DNA of 64,000 nt from Solirubrum puertoriconensis (GTDB taxonomy: Bacteria > Bacteroidota > Bacteroidia > Cytophagales > Hymenobacteraceae): positions 124,003 through 188,002 of the forward strand of contig NZ_LNAL01000006.1 of the NCBI RefSeq assembly GCF_001483135.1, in the 5' to 3' direction. Under the pieces are notes generated by a model that worked only from the letters and a program-made list of their open reading frames with translations, was not told the origin of the DNA and did not search any database. Both the position numbers and the translations under genes were made by a program. Positions 42,907 to 51,432 of the stretch are shown here, piece by piece. Positions within the stretch are counted from its first letter, which is position 1; the number at the start of each line of letters is the position of its first letter.

Positions 42907-43284
42907 TTAGCGAATTACCAACTTGCGCATCACGCTGGTGTTATCCGAGTCGATTTTGACGTAATACAAACCGCTGGCGAACCGGCTCAGATCGAGGCGG
43001 CGCGTAAAGCGGTTGTTGAGTTCGGTAATGGTTTCGCGGTACACCACGGTGCCAATGACATTGAGCAGGCGCAACTCCGTTTTGCGGCCTTCGAAGCCGG
43101 TAAACGACACGTATACCACATCCGAGCTGGGGTTGGGGTACACCAGGATGTTCTTGTCGTCGGAGGAGGGCGCTACTGCCCGGGCCGGCGCTTGCTGCTT
43201 GGCAGCGGCGGCCGGTAAACTGCTTTGCAAACAGCACAGGCTAAAAGCAGTTACCAGTATAGCGTAAAGTAAACGTTGGGGCAT
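42907..43284 (-). CDS. Small exported protein consisting almost only of a T9SS type A sorting domain
   Basis: 125 residues from the ATG at 43284. After a signal peptide (MPQRLLYAILVTAFSLCC) and a linker of about 25 residues (AAKQQAPARAVAPSSDD), the remainder is one type IX secretion C-terminal domain: NILVYPNPSSDVVYVSF, LRLLNVIGTVVYRE, then ASGLYYVKIDSDN and the terminal MRKLVIR. Normally this domain follows a cargo enzyme or adhesin; here there is no cargo. It may be secreted and anchored on its own, or be the remnant of a larger gene. It has its own terminator. Confidence 0.85.
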   Translation of the reverse strand: MPQRLLYAILVTAFSLCCLQSSLPAAAAKQQAPARAVAPSSDDKNILVYPNPSSDVVYVSFTGFEGRKTELRLLNVIGTVVYRETITELNNRFTRRLDLSRFASGLYYVKIDSDNTSVMRKLVIR

Positions 43285-43416
43285 AGAAAAGGGTAATGCT
43301 GGCTGGGTGCCCGCGCTACATCGTGGCCAGATGCGGCGCAGCGCACGGAACATCCACAAAAGTAACGGCTTATTCTGAAATAGGTTATAAAAAATATATG
43401 GAATATAAGGTACCTT

Positions 43417-44619
43417 TTGAAGGTTCGTATACGAATACAGCGTCAGTCTTCGTTAGATCTAATTCCCCATTTTGTTTTGCCAACTGCCCGGCCCGTTTCT
43501 GATGTTGAGGTACTGATTATCGGCGGCGGCCTGGCCGGGCTTACCGCCGCCCTCGACCTCGCCGGCCGCGGCCGGCGCGTGGGGCTCGTGGAGCGGCGGC
43601 ACTACCCATTTCATCGGGTGTGCGGCGAGTACGTTTCCAACGAGGTGCTGCCCTATCTGCAGCGCCTGGGCGCCGACCCGGGTCCGCTGCGGCCGGCTCA
43701 AATAGAACAATTCCTAGTCTCGGCTCCGGGTGGCCGCACCCTCACGGCTCGCCTCGACCTAGGCGGCTTTGGTGTGAGCCGCTACCTGCTCGATGATTAC
43801 CTGTATCAGCAAGCGGCCGGGCGCGGCGTGCAATTCTGGCTGGGCTCCACGGTCAGCAACGTCAGCTTCGAGCCCGCTGCCGATCGGTTTACCGTTGCGC
43901 TGGCCGATGGGCAGCAGCTTACGGCCCGCGTGGTGCTTGGCGCGTACGGCAAACGCGCTACCCTCGATCGGCAGCTCGACCGTGCCTTTTTCCGGCAACG
44001 CTCGCCGTACGTGGGTGTGAAGTACCACATGCGCCTCGACTTTCCGCGCAACCTCATTGCCCTGCACAACTTTGCCGATGGCTATGCCGGCCTTTCGGCC
44101 ATTGAGGACGACCGGTACTGCTTTTGCTACTTAACCACCCGCGAGCAGCTACGCCGCCACGGCAGCATACCGGCCCTGGAGGCCGAAGTGCTAGCGCAGA
44201 ACCCGCACCTGCGGCGGGTGCTCACCGAGGCCGAACGCCTCTACGCGCATCCCGAGGTCATCAATGAAATATCCTTCGCTCCAAAAACCAGCGTAGAGCA
44301 GCACGTGCTCATGTGCGGCGACGCAGCCGGGCTTATTACGCCTTTATGTGGCAACGGCATGGCCATGGCTATGCACGGCGCAGCCCTGGCAGCGCAGCAC
44401 GCCCACGCGTACCTAGGCGGCCAGCTTACGCGCCCCGCGCTGGAGGCTGGCTACACCCGCGCCTGGCAGCGGCAATTTGCCAGTCGGCTGCGCATCGGGC
44501 GCATGGTGCAAAACTTGTTTGGGGGGCCGCGTCTTACCGATGCCGTAGTGGCTACGCTGCGCTACGCCCCGGCGGTAGTACAAGGCCTGATGCGGCAAAC
44601 CCACGGCGTGCCCTTCTGA
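43417..44619 (+). CDS. FAD-dependent oxidoreductase, geranylgeranyl-reductase-like, in a type III PKS cluster
   Basis: About 400 residues. The FAD fold starts VEVLIIGGGLAGLTAALDLA; then RRHYPFHRVCGEYVSNEVL (the PxxYxxC-like signature of geranylgeranyl reductase / halogenase-type flavoproteins), and the late motif MCGDAAGLITPLCGNGMAMA. The start is uncertain: a TTG at 43417 opens the frame, and there is no ATG before the FAD motif. The DNA just upstream is AT-rich and may carry the cluster promoter. It is followed by the PKS and a methyltransferase, which suggests it reduces or oxidises the polyketide product. Confidence 0.82.
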   Translation: MKVRIRIQRQSSLDLIPHFVLPTARPVSDVEVLIIGGGLAGLTAALDLAGRGRRVGLVERRHYPFHRVCGEYVSNEVLPYLQRLGADPGPLRPAQIEQFLVSAPGGRTLTARLDLGGFGVSRYLLDDYLYQQAAGRGVQFWLGSTVSNVSFEPAADRFTVALADGQQLTARVVLGAYGKRATLDRQLDRAFFRQRSPYVGVKYHMRLDFPRNLIALHNFADGYAGLSAIEDDRYCFCYLTTREQLRRHGSIPALEAEVLAQNPHLRRVLTEAERLYAHPEVINEISFAPKTSVEQHVLMCGDAAGLITPLCGNGMAMAMHGAALAAQHAHAYLGGQLTRPALEAGYTRAWQRQFASRLRIGRMVQNLFGGPRLTDAVVATLRYAPAVVQGLMRQTHGVPF

Positions 44620-44702
44620 TTTTCGCTAAACCTTCCGAAAGCTGGGCCGTTGTCGGTAGAGATGCTGCGCCGCGCGGCATCGGTTTCCGTATACTGCTCT
44701 TC

Positions 44703-45818
44703 ATGACCACCAGCTACCTCAGCGCTATCGGCACGGCTACGCCGGCGCACCGGCTGCCGCAGCCACAGATTGCCGAGTTCATGGCCCGTGCCCACGGCAT
44801 GGACGAAGCTGGCACGCGCAAGCTCCGCGCCATCTACCGCATGTCGGGCATTGGCTACCGGCACTCAGTACTGCCCGACTACGGCCGCACACCCGGCGCC
44901 TACACCTTCTTTCCGAACTCACCCGACCTCGAGCCTTTCCCCACGGTAGGTGCCCGCATGCGTGTGTACCGCCGCGAAGCCCTGCCACTGGCCGCCGAAG
45001 CCGCCCTCGACTGCTTACGCCAAGCGCCCGAGGTATCGGTGCAAAGCATTACCCACCTGGTGTCGGTGAGTTGCACCGGCATGTACGCCCCTGGCCTCGA
45101 TATTGAATTGGTGCAGCACCTAGGGCTGCGGCCGGATGTGCAGCGCACCTGCGTCAACTTTATGGGTTGCTACGCCGCTTTTAACGCCCTGAAGCTGGCC
45201 GATGCTTTTTGCCGCGCCGACCCCCGGGCACGCGTGCTCATTGTGTGCACCGAACTGTGCACCCTGCACTTTCAGAAGCGCAACGAAGAAGACCACCTCG
45301 TGGCCAATGCCTTGTTTGGCGACGGGGCTTCGGCTGCCTTGGTGCTGGGGCAGCCAGCAGCCGGCCGGCCCAACCTCGAGCTGGCGGCGTTTCATTGCGG
45401 CCTCGAGCCCGATGGCCAAGCCGATATGGCCTGGCACGTCAACGATTTCGGCTTCGAGATGACGCTCTCCAGCTACGTGCCGCGGCTCGTAAAGCAGGGT
45501 ATCCGCAAGCTTACCGATGGTCTGTTGCAGCGCCTGCCCGTGCGCCTGCCCGATGTGCGTCACTTTGCCATTCACCCCGGCGGGCGGCGCATTCTAGAGG
45601 CCATTGAGCAGGAGCTGGGCCTTTCGCCGGCCGATAATCGCCACGCCTACCGCGTGCTGCACGAGGTGGGCAACTTGTCGTCGGCCACGGTGCTGTTTGT
45701 GCTGCGCGAGCTACAGCGGCACTTGCAGCCCGAAGAAGATGGCGCCCCCGTGCTTAGCTTCGCCTTCGGCCCAGGCCTCACACTCGAAGCCATGTTGCTG
45801 CGCGTTGCCTATGCCTGA
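44703..45818 (+). CDS. Type III polyketide synthase
   Basis: A chalcone-synthase-like homodimeric ketosynthase that extends an acyl-CoA starter with malonyl-CoA. The protein has 371 residues. The catalytic triad is complete: Cys124 in VSVSCTGMYAPGLD, His291 in FAIHPGGRRILEA and Asn324 in VLHEVGNLSSATVLF; the His-Asn spacing of 33 equals that of plant CHS. FAFGPGLTLEAMLL is the C-terminal family motif. The ATG at 44703 begins the fold (TSYLSAIGTATPAH). Its stop overlaps the methyltransferase start by 8 bp, so they are translationally coupled. Product probably an alkylresorcinol, pyrone or similar; unknown. Confidence 0.93.
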   Translation: MTTSYLSAIGTATPAHRLPQPQIAEFMARAHGMDEAGTRKLRAIYRMSGIGYRHSVLPDYGRTPGAYTFFPNSPDLEPFPTVGARMRVYRREALPLAAEAALDCLRQAPEVSVQSITHLVSVSCTGMYAPGLDIELVQHLGLRPDVQRTCVNFMGCYAAFNALKLADAFCRADPRARVLIVCTELCTLHFQKRNEEDHLVANALFGDGASAALVLGQPAAGRPNLELAAFHCGLEPDGQADMAWHVNDFGFEMTLSSYVPRLVKQGIRKLTDGLLQRLPVRLPDVRHFAIHPGGRRILEAIEQELGLSPADNRHAYRVLHEVGNLSSATVLFVLRELQRHLQPEEDGAPVLSFAFGPGLTLEAMLLRVAYA

Positions 45819-46527
45819 TTTTACCCGCCGCTCCTCGGAGCCCGAGTTGATGGATGACCTGACGCTGGCCTCCGACGACCTGCGCCAGAACCTCGACGAG
45901 CTCGAAGTCATCAACACGCGCCTAGGTGGCTACCGCGTGGTGCTGAATGCCTTGCAGCGCCTGCGCCCGCGGCTGCCTGCCGGGCGCCCGGTGCGCATTG
46001 CCGACCTAGGCAGCGGCGGCGGCGACACCCTGCGGCGCGTGGCGCAGTGGGCGCGGCAGCAAGATTTGGCCGTGGAGTTAGTGGGCCTCGATGCCAATGC
46101 CTTTATGGTGGATTACGCCCGTGCCCGCAGCCAGGCGTACCCCGAAATCGAGTTTAAGCAGCAAGACATTTTCGCGCCCGATTTTGCCCTGCAGCGCTAC
46201 GATGTGGTGATGTGCAGCTTGTTTTGCCACCATTTTGCCGCGCAAGAGCTGGTGCCCATGCTGCGGCAATGGCGCGAGCAGGCGCACGTGGCCGTGGTCA
46301 TCAACGATTTGCACCGCCACCCGCTGGCTTACCACAGCATTAAGTGGCTGACGCGCCTGCTGGGCGGCTCGTACCTAGTGCAGAACGATGCGCCGCTTTC
46401 GGTCGCCCGTGCCTTTCGGCGCACCGATTGGGAAGAACTGCTGGCCACGGCAGCTATTACGCGCTACGAGTTGCGTTGGCAGTGGGCCTTTCGTTGGCAG
46501 CTGATTATTGAAGGCGCAGGAGAGTAG
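45811..46527 (+). CDS. Class I SAM-dependent methyltransferase of the type III PKS cluster
   Basis: 238 residues from the ATG at 45811, overlapping the PKS stop. SAM motif I is RIADLGSGGGDTLRRVAQWA; then VELVGLDANAFMVDYARAR (acidic ribose ligand Asp) and YDVVMCSLFCHHFAAQELVP. NDLHRHPLAYHSIKWLTRLL is typical of the group of methyltransferases found next to type III PKS genes in Bacteroidota. It probably methylates the PKS product or an FAD-reductase product. Confidence 0.88.
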   Translation: MPDFTRRSSEPELMDDLTLASDDLRQNLDELEVINTRLGGYRVVLNALQRLRPRLPAGRPVRIADLGSGGGDTLRRVAQWARQQDLAVELVGLDANAFMVDYARARSQAYPEIEFKQQDIFAPDFALQRYDVVMCSLFCHHFAAQELVPMLRQWREQAHVAVVINDLHRHPLAYHSIKWLTRLLGGSYLVQNDAPLSVARAFRRTDWEELLATAAITRYELRWQWAFRWQLIIEGAGE

Positions 46528-46550
46528 CGCGCCGGTGTGCAGCAGCCGAA

Positions 46551-46823
46551 CAACAGTTCCCCTCTCCAGATGAGGAGGGGCTAGGGGTGGTTGACAATCG
46601 TTGGACTGGTGCTTGAACAATTACCCTAGGTCGTCATGCTGAGCGCAGCCGAAGCACCTATACTGATAGTATCCTATCCCCTAACGAAGCGGTAGAGGTG
46701 CTTCGGCTGCGCTCGGCGTGACGGGCTGTTTGGTTGAGGTTAGTGTCTGACGCGAGGTCAACCACCCCAACATCAGCTAAGCTGATGCGTCCCCTCCTCA
46801 GCTGAGGAAGGGAGTTTGTTGTT
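46551..46823. repeat. 273-bp composite inverted-repeat element (A-B-B'-A')
   Basis: Left arm: AACAACAGTTCCCCTC with the GATGAGGAGGGGCTAGGGG block, then the spacer TTGACAATCG and CGTCATGCTGAGCGCAG. Right arm: reverse-complementary B block (CTTCGGCTGCGCTCGGCGTG) then GAGGTCAACCACCCC and CCCCTCCTCAGCTGAGG. The same order and spacers occur at 56594-56869. There is no ORF; it fills the gap after the PKS cluster. Confidence 0.8.
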
Positions 46824-46836
46824 CTTCGAAAAGGTT

Positions 46837-47760
46837 CTAAAACCACAGCTCGCGCGCCAGGCGAAAGGTATTGGCGTGGGCCTCCACAATGTCGCTGATG
46901 CGCTCGGAGTAGCCGCCGCCCATGCATACTACCACGGGCAAGTGGTGCCGGTGGCAAAGCTCCAGCACCAACCGGTCGCGCTGGCGGCAACCCTCGCGTG
47001 TAAGGCCTAGGTGCCCGAGCTTATCGGTGCTGAGCACATCCACGCCCGAGAGGTAGAACACGAACTCGGGTTGTACCTCGTCGAGCAGGCGCGGTAAGGT
47101 TTCTTGGAGCAGTTTTAAGTATGTGGCGTCGTCGGTGCCGTCGGGTAGGGCTAGGTCCAGGTCCGATTGCTCTTTGCGGGCCGGGTAGTTGCGGGCTCCG
47201 TGCATCGAAAAGGTAAACACCCTGGGTTCGTGCCGGAACAGCGCCGCCGTGCCGTTGCCTTGGTGCACATCCAAATCAACGATCAGCACTTTGTTGATGC
47301 CTTCGTGCTGCAGCAGGTAGTTGGCCGCCACGGCTTGGTCGTTGAGCAGGCAAAAGCCTTCGCCGCGGTCGGCAAAGGCGTGGTGGGTGCCGCCGGCTAC
47401 GTTCAGGGCCACGCCGGTGTGGCGGGCCAGCTTAGCGCATTGTACTGTGCCGCCCAAAATAGTGACCTCGCGCTGCACCAATTGCTCCGACCACGGAAAG
47501 CCCGTGGCGCGCTCCTCGTGCCGCGTAAGCTGCCCTTGCACCAGGCGCTGGTAGTACCCGGCGCAGTGGGTTTCCAGAATGTACTTGTCGGGCAGCGGAA
47601 TAGGCGCGAAAATGCTTTCCTCGGCAATGGTGCCCTCGCGGATGAGCTGCTCGGGCAGCAGCTCGTATTTCAGCATCGGAAAGCGGTGCCCGGCGGGCAG
47701 CGGGTGGGCGTAGAGTGGTGCCCAGGCAACGGGCAGATGGTGCGGATGGGTCACGCGCAA
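46837..47760 (-). CDS. Histone deacetylase family protein (AcuC/HDAC-like)
   Basis: A zinc-dependent deacetylase of about 305 residues. Motifs: VAGGTHHAFADRGEGFCLLN (the His-His charge-relay and conserved phenylalanine), VLIVDLDVHQGNGTAALF (DxDxHxGNG metal ligands) and DVLSTDKLGHLGLT, with VCMGGGYSE at the end. Bacterial relatives remove acetyl groups from proteins or small amines such as polyamines. The start is TTG 47760 or GTG 47754, both preceding PHHLPVAWAPLYAHPLPAGH. It is a single-gene unit. Confidence 0.9.
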   Translation of the reverse strand: MRVTHPHHLPVAWAPLYAHPLPAGHRFPMLKYELLPEQLIREGTIAEESIFAPIPLPDKYILETHCAGYYQRLVQGQLTRHEERATGFPWSEQLVQREVTILGGTVQCAKLARHTGVALNVAGGTHHAFADRGEGFCLLNDQAVAANYLLQHEGINKVLIVDLDVHQGNGTAALFRHEPRVFTFSMHGARNYPARKEQSDLDLALPDGTDDATYLKLLQETLPRLLDEVQPEFVFYLSGVDVLSTDKLGHLGLTREGCRQRDRLVLELCHRHHLPVVVCMGGGYSERISDIVEAHANTFRLARELWF

Positions 47761-47822
47761 AACAACGCTGCGAAGGGGGGTGAGGTTTGCGGAAAAGTAG
47801 GGAGCCTAGGTTCTTTGGTGCC

Positions 47823-48233
47823 TCACTGGGCAACCAGCCAAGCCACGGCGGCATTCTCGTCGGTAAAGTACTGGTACGTCATGGGCTTGCCTTGCATTTG
47901 CGTAACCACCAAAGCGGTGGCAAGGCGGGCAAATACATTGTGCGCCTGCAGCACGGCGCCCCAGCGGTAGCCCCCTTCGGCATTGGCGCGGGGTAGCCAA
48001 TCCTCCAGTACAAAAACTTGCTCTTCGGGCGAGAAGGGCGTCATTAGGCGCTGATCCACCAGCAGTTTACCGGTGCCGTGCTTGGCTAGCGCCCGGGTAA
48101 CGTGGCCCAGCAACGCCTGCAGCTCGGCAAGCTGGCGCTTTCCGGCAAAGTACTCCAAGCGTACGTAGTGGGGATGTTCGCGCACCAAACCCGCCGCGTT
48201 ATGAAAGTAGATAGAGGAAGAACTGGTCGGCAT
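47823..48233 (-). CDS. STAS/SpoIIAA-like small protein, paralogue 2 of 3
   Basis: About 136 residues from the ATG at 48233 (MPTSSSSIYFHNAAGLVREH). The core GTGKLLVDQRLMTPFSPEEQ followed by WLPRANAEGGYRWGAVL matches paralogue 1 at 10748; the tail TYQYFTDENAAVAWL is the typical last helix. It is soluble, without signal peptide. It sits between the deacetylase and a sugar kinase, with no obvious functional link. Confidence 0.65.
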   Translation of the reverse strand: MPTSSSSIYFHNAAGLVREHPHYVRLEYFAGKRQLAELQALLGHVTRALAKHGTGKLLVDQRLMTPFSPEEQVFVLEDWLPRANAEGGYRWGAVLQAHNVFARLATALVVTQMQGKPMTYQYFTDENAAVAWLVAQ

Positions 48234-48337
48234 TAGGCCTAAATTACACACTCAGTCTTAATAGGGTTTCCGCGCCTTGGCATGCTTGCGCGGCACATAG
48301 GGAGCATGCGATTGTGGAGTTTATTGATCTAGCTTTT

Positions 48338-49234
48338 ATGCATCAGCAAGTTGTCTGCTTTGGCGAAGTCCTGTGGGATGTGCTGCCATCGGGCAAGCAG
48401 GCGGGCGGCGCCCCCTTCAATGTGGCCGTGCATCTGCAGCAGCTGGGCGTGCGTGCCCACCTCATCAGCAGCATTGGCCCCGACGACCTAGGGCAGGAGC
48501 TGCTGGCGTTTGTGGCCCGTAAAGGCCTCGCCACCGACTACCTGCAGCGCACGGCAGCTTACCCCACCGGGGTGGTGCACGCCAACGTAGCCGACGCCCA
48601 CAACGTGCGCTACGAGATTGTGGAGCCAGTTGCCTGGGATGCCATCGGGCCGAGTGCTGCTGCCGAGGCGTTGGTAGCCCGGGCCGATATGCTGGTATTT
48701 GGCAGCTTGGCAGCGCGCCATGCTACCACACGCAGTACCCTGTACGGGTTGCTCGAGCACGCTCGTTTTCGGGTGTTCGATGTAAACCTGCGCCCGCCGC
48801 ACTACAGCCCCGAGGTGGTGTTGCACCTGCTCGACCAAGCCGATTTAGCGAAGCTAAACCACCACGAATTAGCCGAGCTGATGCAGTGGCATGGGCAAGC
48901 CGCCGAGCCCAGTACCGCCATGCCCTGGCTGGCCCAACGCTACAACCTGCAAGCCGTGTGCGTTACCTGCGGCGCCGACGGAGCCCTGCTGTGGGCTGAC
49001 GGGGAATTGCACCGCGCCGCAGGCGTGCCCGTGGTGGTGCAAGACACCATTGGCAGCGGCGACGCCTTTTTGGCAGCGCTATTGCGCGGGTGGCTAATTC
49101 AGCAAGCACCCGCCGAGCTGCTGCGGTTTGCCTGTGCGGCGGGGGCTTTGGTGGCCACCCACCCAGGGGCTACCCCAGTTATTAGTCCGGCCGACGTGCA
49201 AGCCTTGCTTACAACGGGCACCAAGGCGAAATAA
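48338..49234 (+). CDS. PfkB family carbohydrate kinase (fructokinase-like)
   Basis: About 298 residues from the ATG at 48338 (MHQQVVCFGEVLWDVLPSGK). PfkB signature 1 is present as QAGGAPFNVAVHLQQLG and the nucleotide/catalytic signature 2 as VVQDTIGSGDAFLAALL, where Asp in GSGDAF is the base. NLRPPHYSPEVVL is a typical middle segment. It phosphorylates a sugar with ATP, fructose being most common for this subgroup. It is divergent from paralogue 2. Confidence 0.88.
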   Translation: MHQQVVCFGEVLWDVLPSGKQAGGAPFNVAVHLQQLGVRAHLISSIGPDDLGQELLAFVARKGLATDYLQRTAAYPTGVVHANVADAHNVRYEIVEPVAWDAIGPSAAAEALVARADMLVFGSLAARHATTRSTLYGLLEHARFRVFDVNLRPPHYSPEVVLHLLDQADLAKLNHHELAELMQWHGQAAEPSTAMPWLAQRYNLQAVCVTCGADGALLWADGELHRAAGVPVVVQDTIGSGDAFLAALLRGWLIQQAPAELLRFACAAGALVATHPGATPVISPADVQALLTTGTKAK

Positions 49235-49242
49235 CACTAGGG

Positions 49243-49650
49243 CTACACCGCCCCCGATGCCCAAAGGCGAGCCTGCTGCACATCGGTAAAGGTGCGCACC
49301 TGAAAGGGTAGGGTTTCTTCTACTTCGTGCTGAAGCTGGCTAATCAGTAGCTTGTTGAGCGGGTCTTCGGCCTCGATGCGGGCAAAGCGCTTCAGCCCGA
49401 TGCGCACCAGCTCGGGCAGTGCATGCTCCGATATCCAATCCAGGTCGGCGGGGCGAACGGGTCCGAGCAGCCGGTCGTCGGCAATCCAGCCCGTAATGCG
49501 GTGCTGGCGGGCCAAGCCTATCGCATCGGTTACAGCCTGACGCAGAAACGAGCTGCTGACAAAGCCCCGCCACTCGGCCTCCATGGCTCGTATGGTGCTG
49601 CTCTCGTGCAGGTACAAGTTGAGAAAGGAGTAGCGGGCAAGCAGAATCAT
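49243..49650 (-). CDS. STAS/SpoIIAA-like small protein, paralogue 3 of 3
   Basis: The 135-residue protein is more diverged than the other two. It keeps the pattern: helix, then RITGWIADDRLLGPVRPADL, a long helix, and the C-terminal VRTFTDVQQARLWASG. It is soluble. It lies tail-to-tail with the sugar kinase. Function unknown; membership in the family is by pattern, not by strong identity. Confidence 0.55.
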   Translation of the reverse strand: MILLARYSFLNLYLHESSTIRAMEAEWRGFVSSSFLRQAVTDAIGLARQHRITGWIADDRLLGPVRPADLDWISEHALPELVRIGLKRFARIEAEDPLNKLLISQLQHEVEETLPFQVRTFTDVQQARLWASGAV

Positions 49651-49811
49651 GCACAGGTGCGGTTGGGTGGAGCTGCTGCTTACAGCCTGTTACGCCTCAG
49701 AAAGCTCAGCGTTGCCAATGACAGCGGGATAATACAAGTTCCGGGGCGCAGCCAGGGCTGATATCAGCCTATCAGGTGCTTTAAGCAGGAAACGGCGCCG
49801 CCGAAAACGCC

Positions 49812-49845
49812 TAAAAACATACCCGGCCAGGGCTGGTCGGGTATG
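49812..49845 (-). terminator. Terminator of the tRNA-Val gene
   Basis: CATACCCGGCCAG (49818-49830) pairs with CTGGTCGGGTATG (49833-49845) allowing one G-U; on the minus strand the stem is followed by TTTTTAG. Confidence 0.85.
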
Positions 49846-49857
49846 CGAAAGGGGGTG

Positions 49858-49932
49858 TGAAGCGTACTGGACTCGAACCAGTGACCTCCACCGTGTCAAG
49901 GTGGTGCTCTGAACCAACTGAGCTAACGCTCC
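49858..49932 (-). tRNA. tRNA-Val (anticodon GAC)
   Basis: 75 nt folding as a full cloverleaf. Acceptor GGAGCGT pairs with ACGCTTC (one G-U), the D stem is GCTC/GAGC, the anticodon arm is CCACC-TTGACAC-GGTGG with anticodon GAC (valine), and the T arm is ACTGG-TTCGAGT-CCAGT. The discriminator base is A and CCA is not encoded. A terminator follows directly. Confidence 0.97.
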
Positions 49933-50126
49933 GGGAGGGCAAGGCCGGAAGCCGCAAACATAAGCAGCGTTTGGCCACGATGACAAGCAGCTCAACAGGA
50001 AAATTTCTGTTTCGTTGGGTTGCGGTGCAACCCATGAGGGCCGCCCAAAGTATAGGAAACCGCCTATGGCCCGATGCGTTGCCGCAATCAACACGGGGCG
50101 CGGCTCAACCTCAGATCCTCTGTCAC

Positions 50127-50816
50127 ATGAAAAAATTTGCACTCTTACTCTCGCTGTGCGCCTTGTGCAGCTGGGATGCCCTGGCCCAACGCGGCGTGCA
50201 GGGTATCCGCAAATCGTCGGATTACCAAACCACCCCCGATTCGCGCAACAACGGCTTCGGTATCAAGGGCGGCTGGAACTCCTCAAACTTCCGCGGCGAC
50301 GACAAGAAGAACTACGGCAACGAGGAAAGCCGTCAGAACTTCCATGCCGGTGCTTACGCCCAGTTTGGCTTCTCGCCCCAAACCTCGCTGCAGGTAGAGG
50401 CGCTCTACAGCCGCCAAGGCTTTAAAGCGTCGTCGGCGTTCCGGCCGGCGGGCATGCAAAACACCTACGAAACCCAGCTCGACTATGTGCAGGTGCCGGT
50501 GATGTTCGTGTACAACTTCGTGGATAACGTGAGCGTGCACGTAGGCCCGCAAGTGTCGTTGCTCGTGAATGCGAAGGAGGACAAGAACGCCGTGAACATC
50601 AGCAGCCGCAACTACAACTCGCTCGACTACGGCGGGGTAGCCGGTATTGAGGCCCGCGTAGGCCCGGCCCGCGTGGGCGGCCGCTACGTACTCAGCTTGG
50701 CCAACATCTACAACGACCCCAAGATGGAGAACGGCCTGATGACGCCCAACGAGAACCTCAACGACATCAAGAACAGCCTGATTCAGGTGTACGTAGGTTT
50801 TGGGTTTGCCCAGTAA
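50127..50816 (+). CDS. PorT-like outer-membrane beta-barrel protein
   Basis: 229 residues from the ATG at 50127, with a signal peptide MKKFALLLSLCALCSWDALA. The barrel begins NGFGIKGGWNSSNFRGDD and continues with GAYAQFGFSPQTSLQVEALY and YVQVPVMFVYNFVDNVSVHV, the usual pattern of the porin family PorT/OmpW-like proteins of Bacteroidota. It ends SLIQVYVGFGFAQ. Outer-membrane location is likely; function unknown. The frame is open upstream, but the signal peptide fixes the start. Confidence 0.88.
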   Translation: MKKFALLLSLCALCSWDALAQRGVQGIRKSSDYQTTPDSRNNGFGIKGGWNSSNFRGDDKKNYGNEESRQNFHAGAYAQFGFSPQTSLQVEALYSRQGFKASSAFRPAGMQNTYETQLDYVQVPVMFVYNFVDNVSVHVGPQVSLLVNAKEDKNAVNISSRNYNSLDYGGVAGIEARVGPARVGGRYVLSLANIYNDPKMENGLMTPNENLNDIKNSLIQVYVGFGFAQ

Positions 50817-50899
50817 TCTGCTGCCAGCCTAGGTCCTTTCCGGAAAGCGCGCCCCCAGGGGCGTGCTTTCTTGTTTATGTTCGTGCATTGCCGCCGTTC

Positions 50900-51412
50900 A
50901 TGCCCGTACTATCCGATGTGGCCGCCGCGCTGCCGGCCATCAACTTTCAGCGCGAAATGCTGGCCCAGCAAGGCATGGGCGTGCTAGGTGCCTGGGCCTT
51001 GCTGAACCTGCTGGGCAGCGGCTGGCTGGTTACGCGCACGCTGCCCAAGCAAGCCCAGCACTACTTCCATCAGATGAACGTGGGCTGGGGCGTGGTAAAC
51101 GCTTTTTTGGCCGCGTGGGGCATTTTGCAAGCCCGGCCGCTGCACGTGGAGGGGCTTACACTCGTTGACAGCCTGCAGGCGCAGTTTGCGTTCGAGAAGA
51201 TTCTGCTCTTCAATGCCGGGCTCGATGTGGCGTACGTGGCCGTTGGGGCGTGGCTGTTTGCGCGGGCGGCCTCGGTAGAGGAGCTGCCCGAGCGTTACCT
51301 GGGCTATGCCCGCTCGCTGTGGGTGCAGGGCGGCTTCTTGTTTGTGTTCGATGTAGGCTTTTACCTTGTGTACCACCGCTGCGCGGCCGAGCTGCTGGCG
51401 CTGGTGCCCTAG
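50900..51412 (+). CDS. Small multi-pass membrane protein, DUF6992-like
   Basis: 170 residues from the ATG at 50900 with four hydrophobic segments (LGAWALLNLLGSGWLVT, VVNAFLAAWGILQA, AYVAVGAWLFARAA, GFLFVFDVGFYLVYH). The motif HQMNVGWGVVNAF between helices 1 and 2 is distinctive and recalls DUF6992; I am only moderately sure of the number. Its TAG stop lies within CCTAGG and a strong hairpin follows. Confidence 0.65.
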   Translation: MPVLSDVAAALPAINFQREMLAQQGMGVLGAWALLNLLGSGWLVTRTLPKQAQHYFHQMNVGWGVVNAFLAAWGILQARPLHVEGLTLVDSLQAQFAFEKILLFNAGLDVAYVAVGAWLFARAASVEELPERYLGYARSLWVQGGFLFVFDVGFYLVYHRCAAELLALVP

Positions 51413-51432
51413 GTACTTAGTAGGCCATGGGC

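Noticed and set aside
44313-44702. N-terminal extension of the type III PKS
   Set aside because: It lies inside the upstream FAD gene in another frame; the PKS fold starts at 44703.
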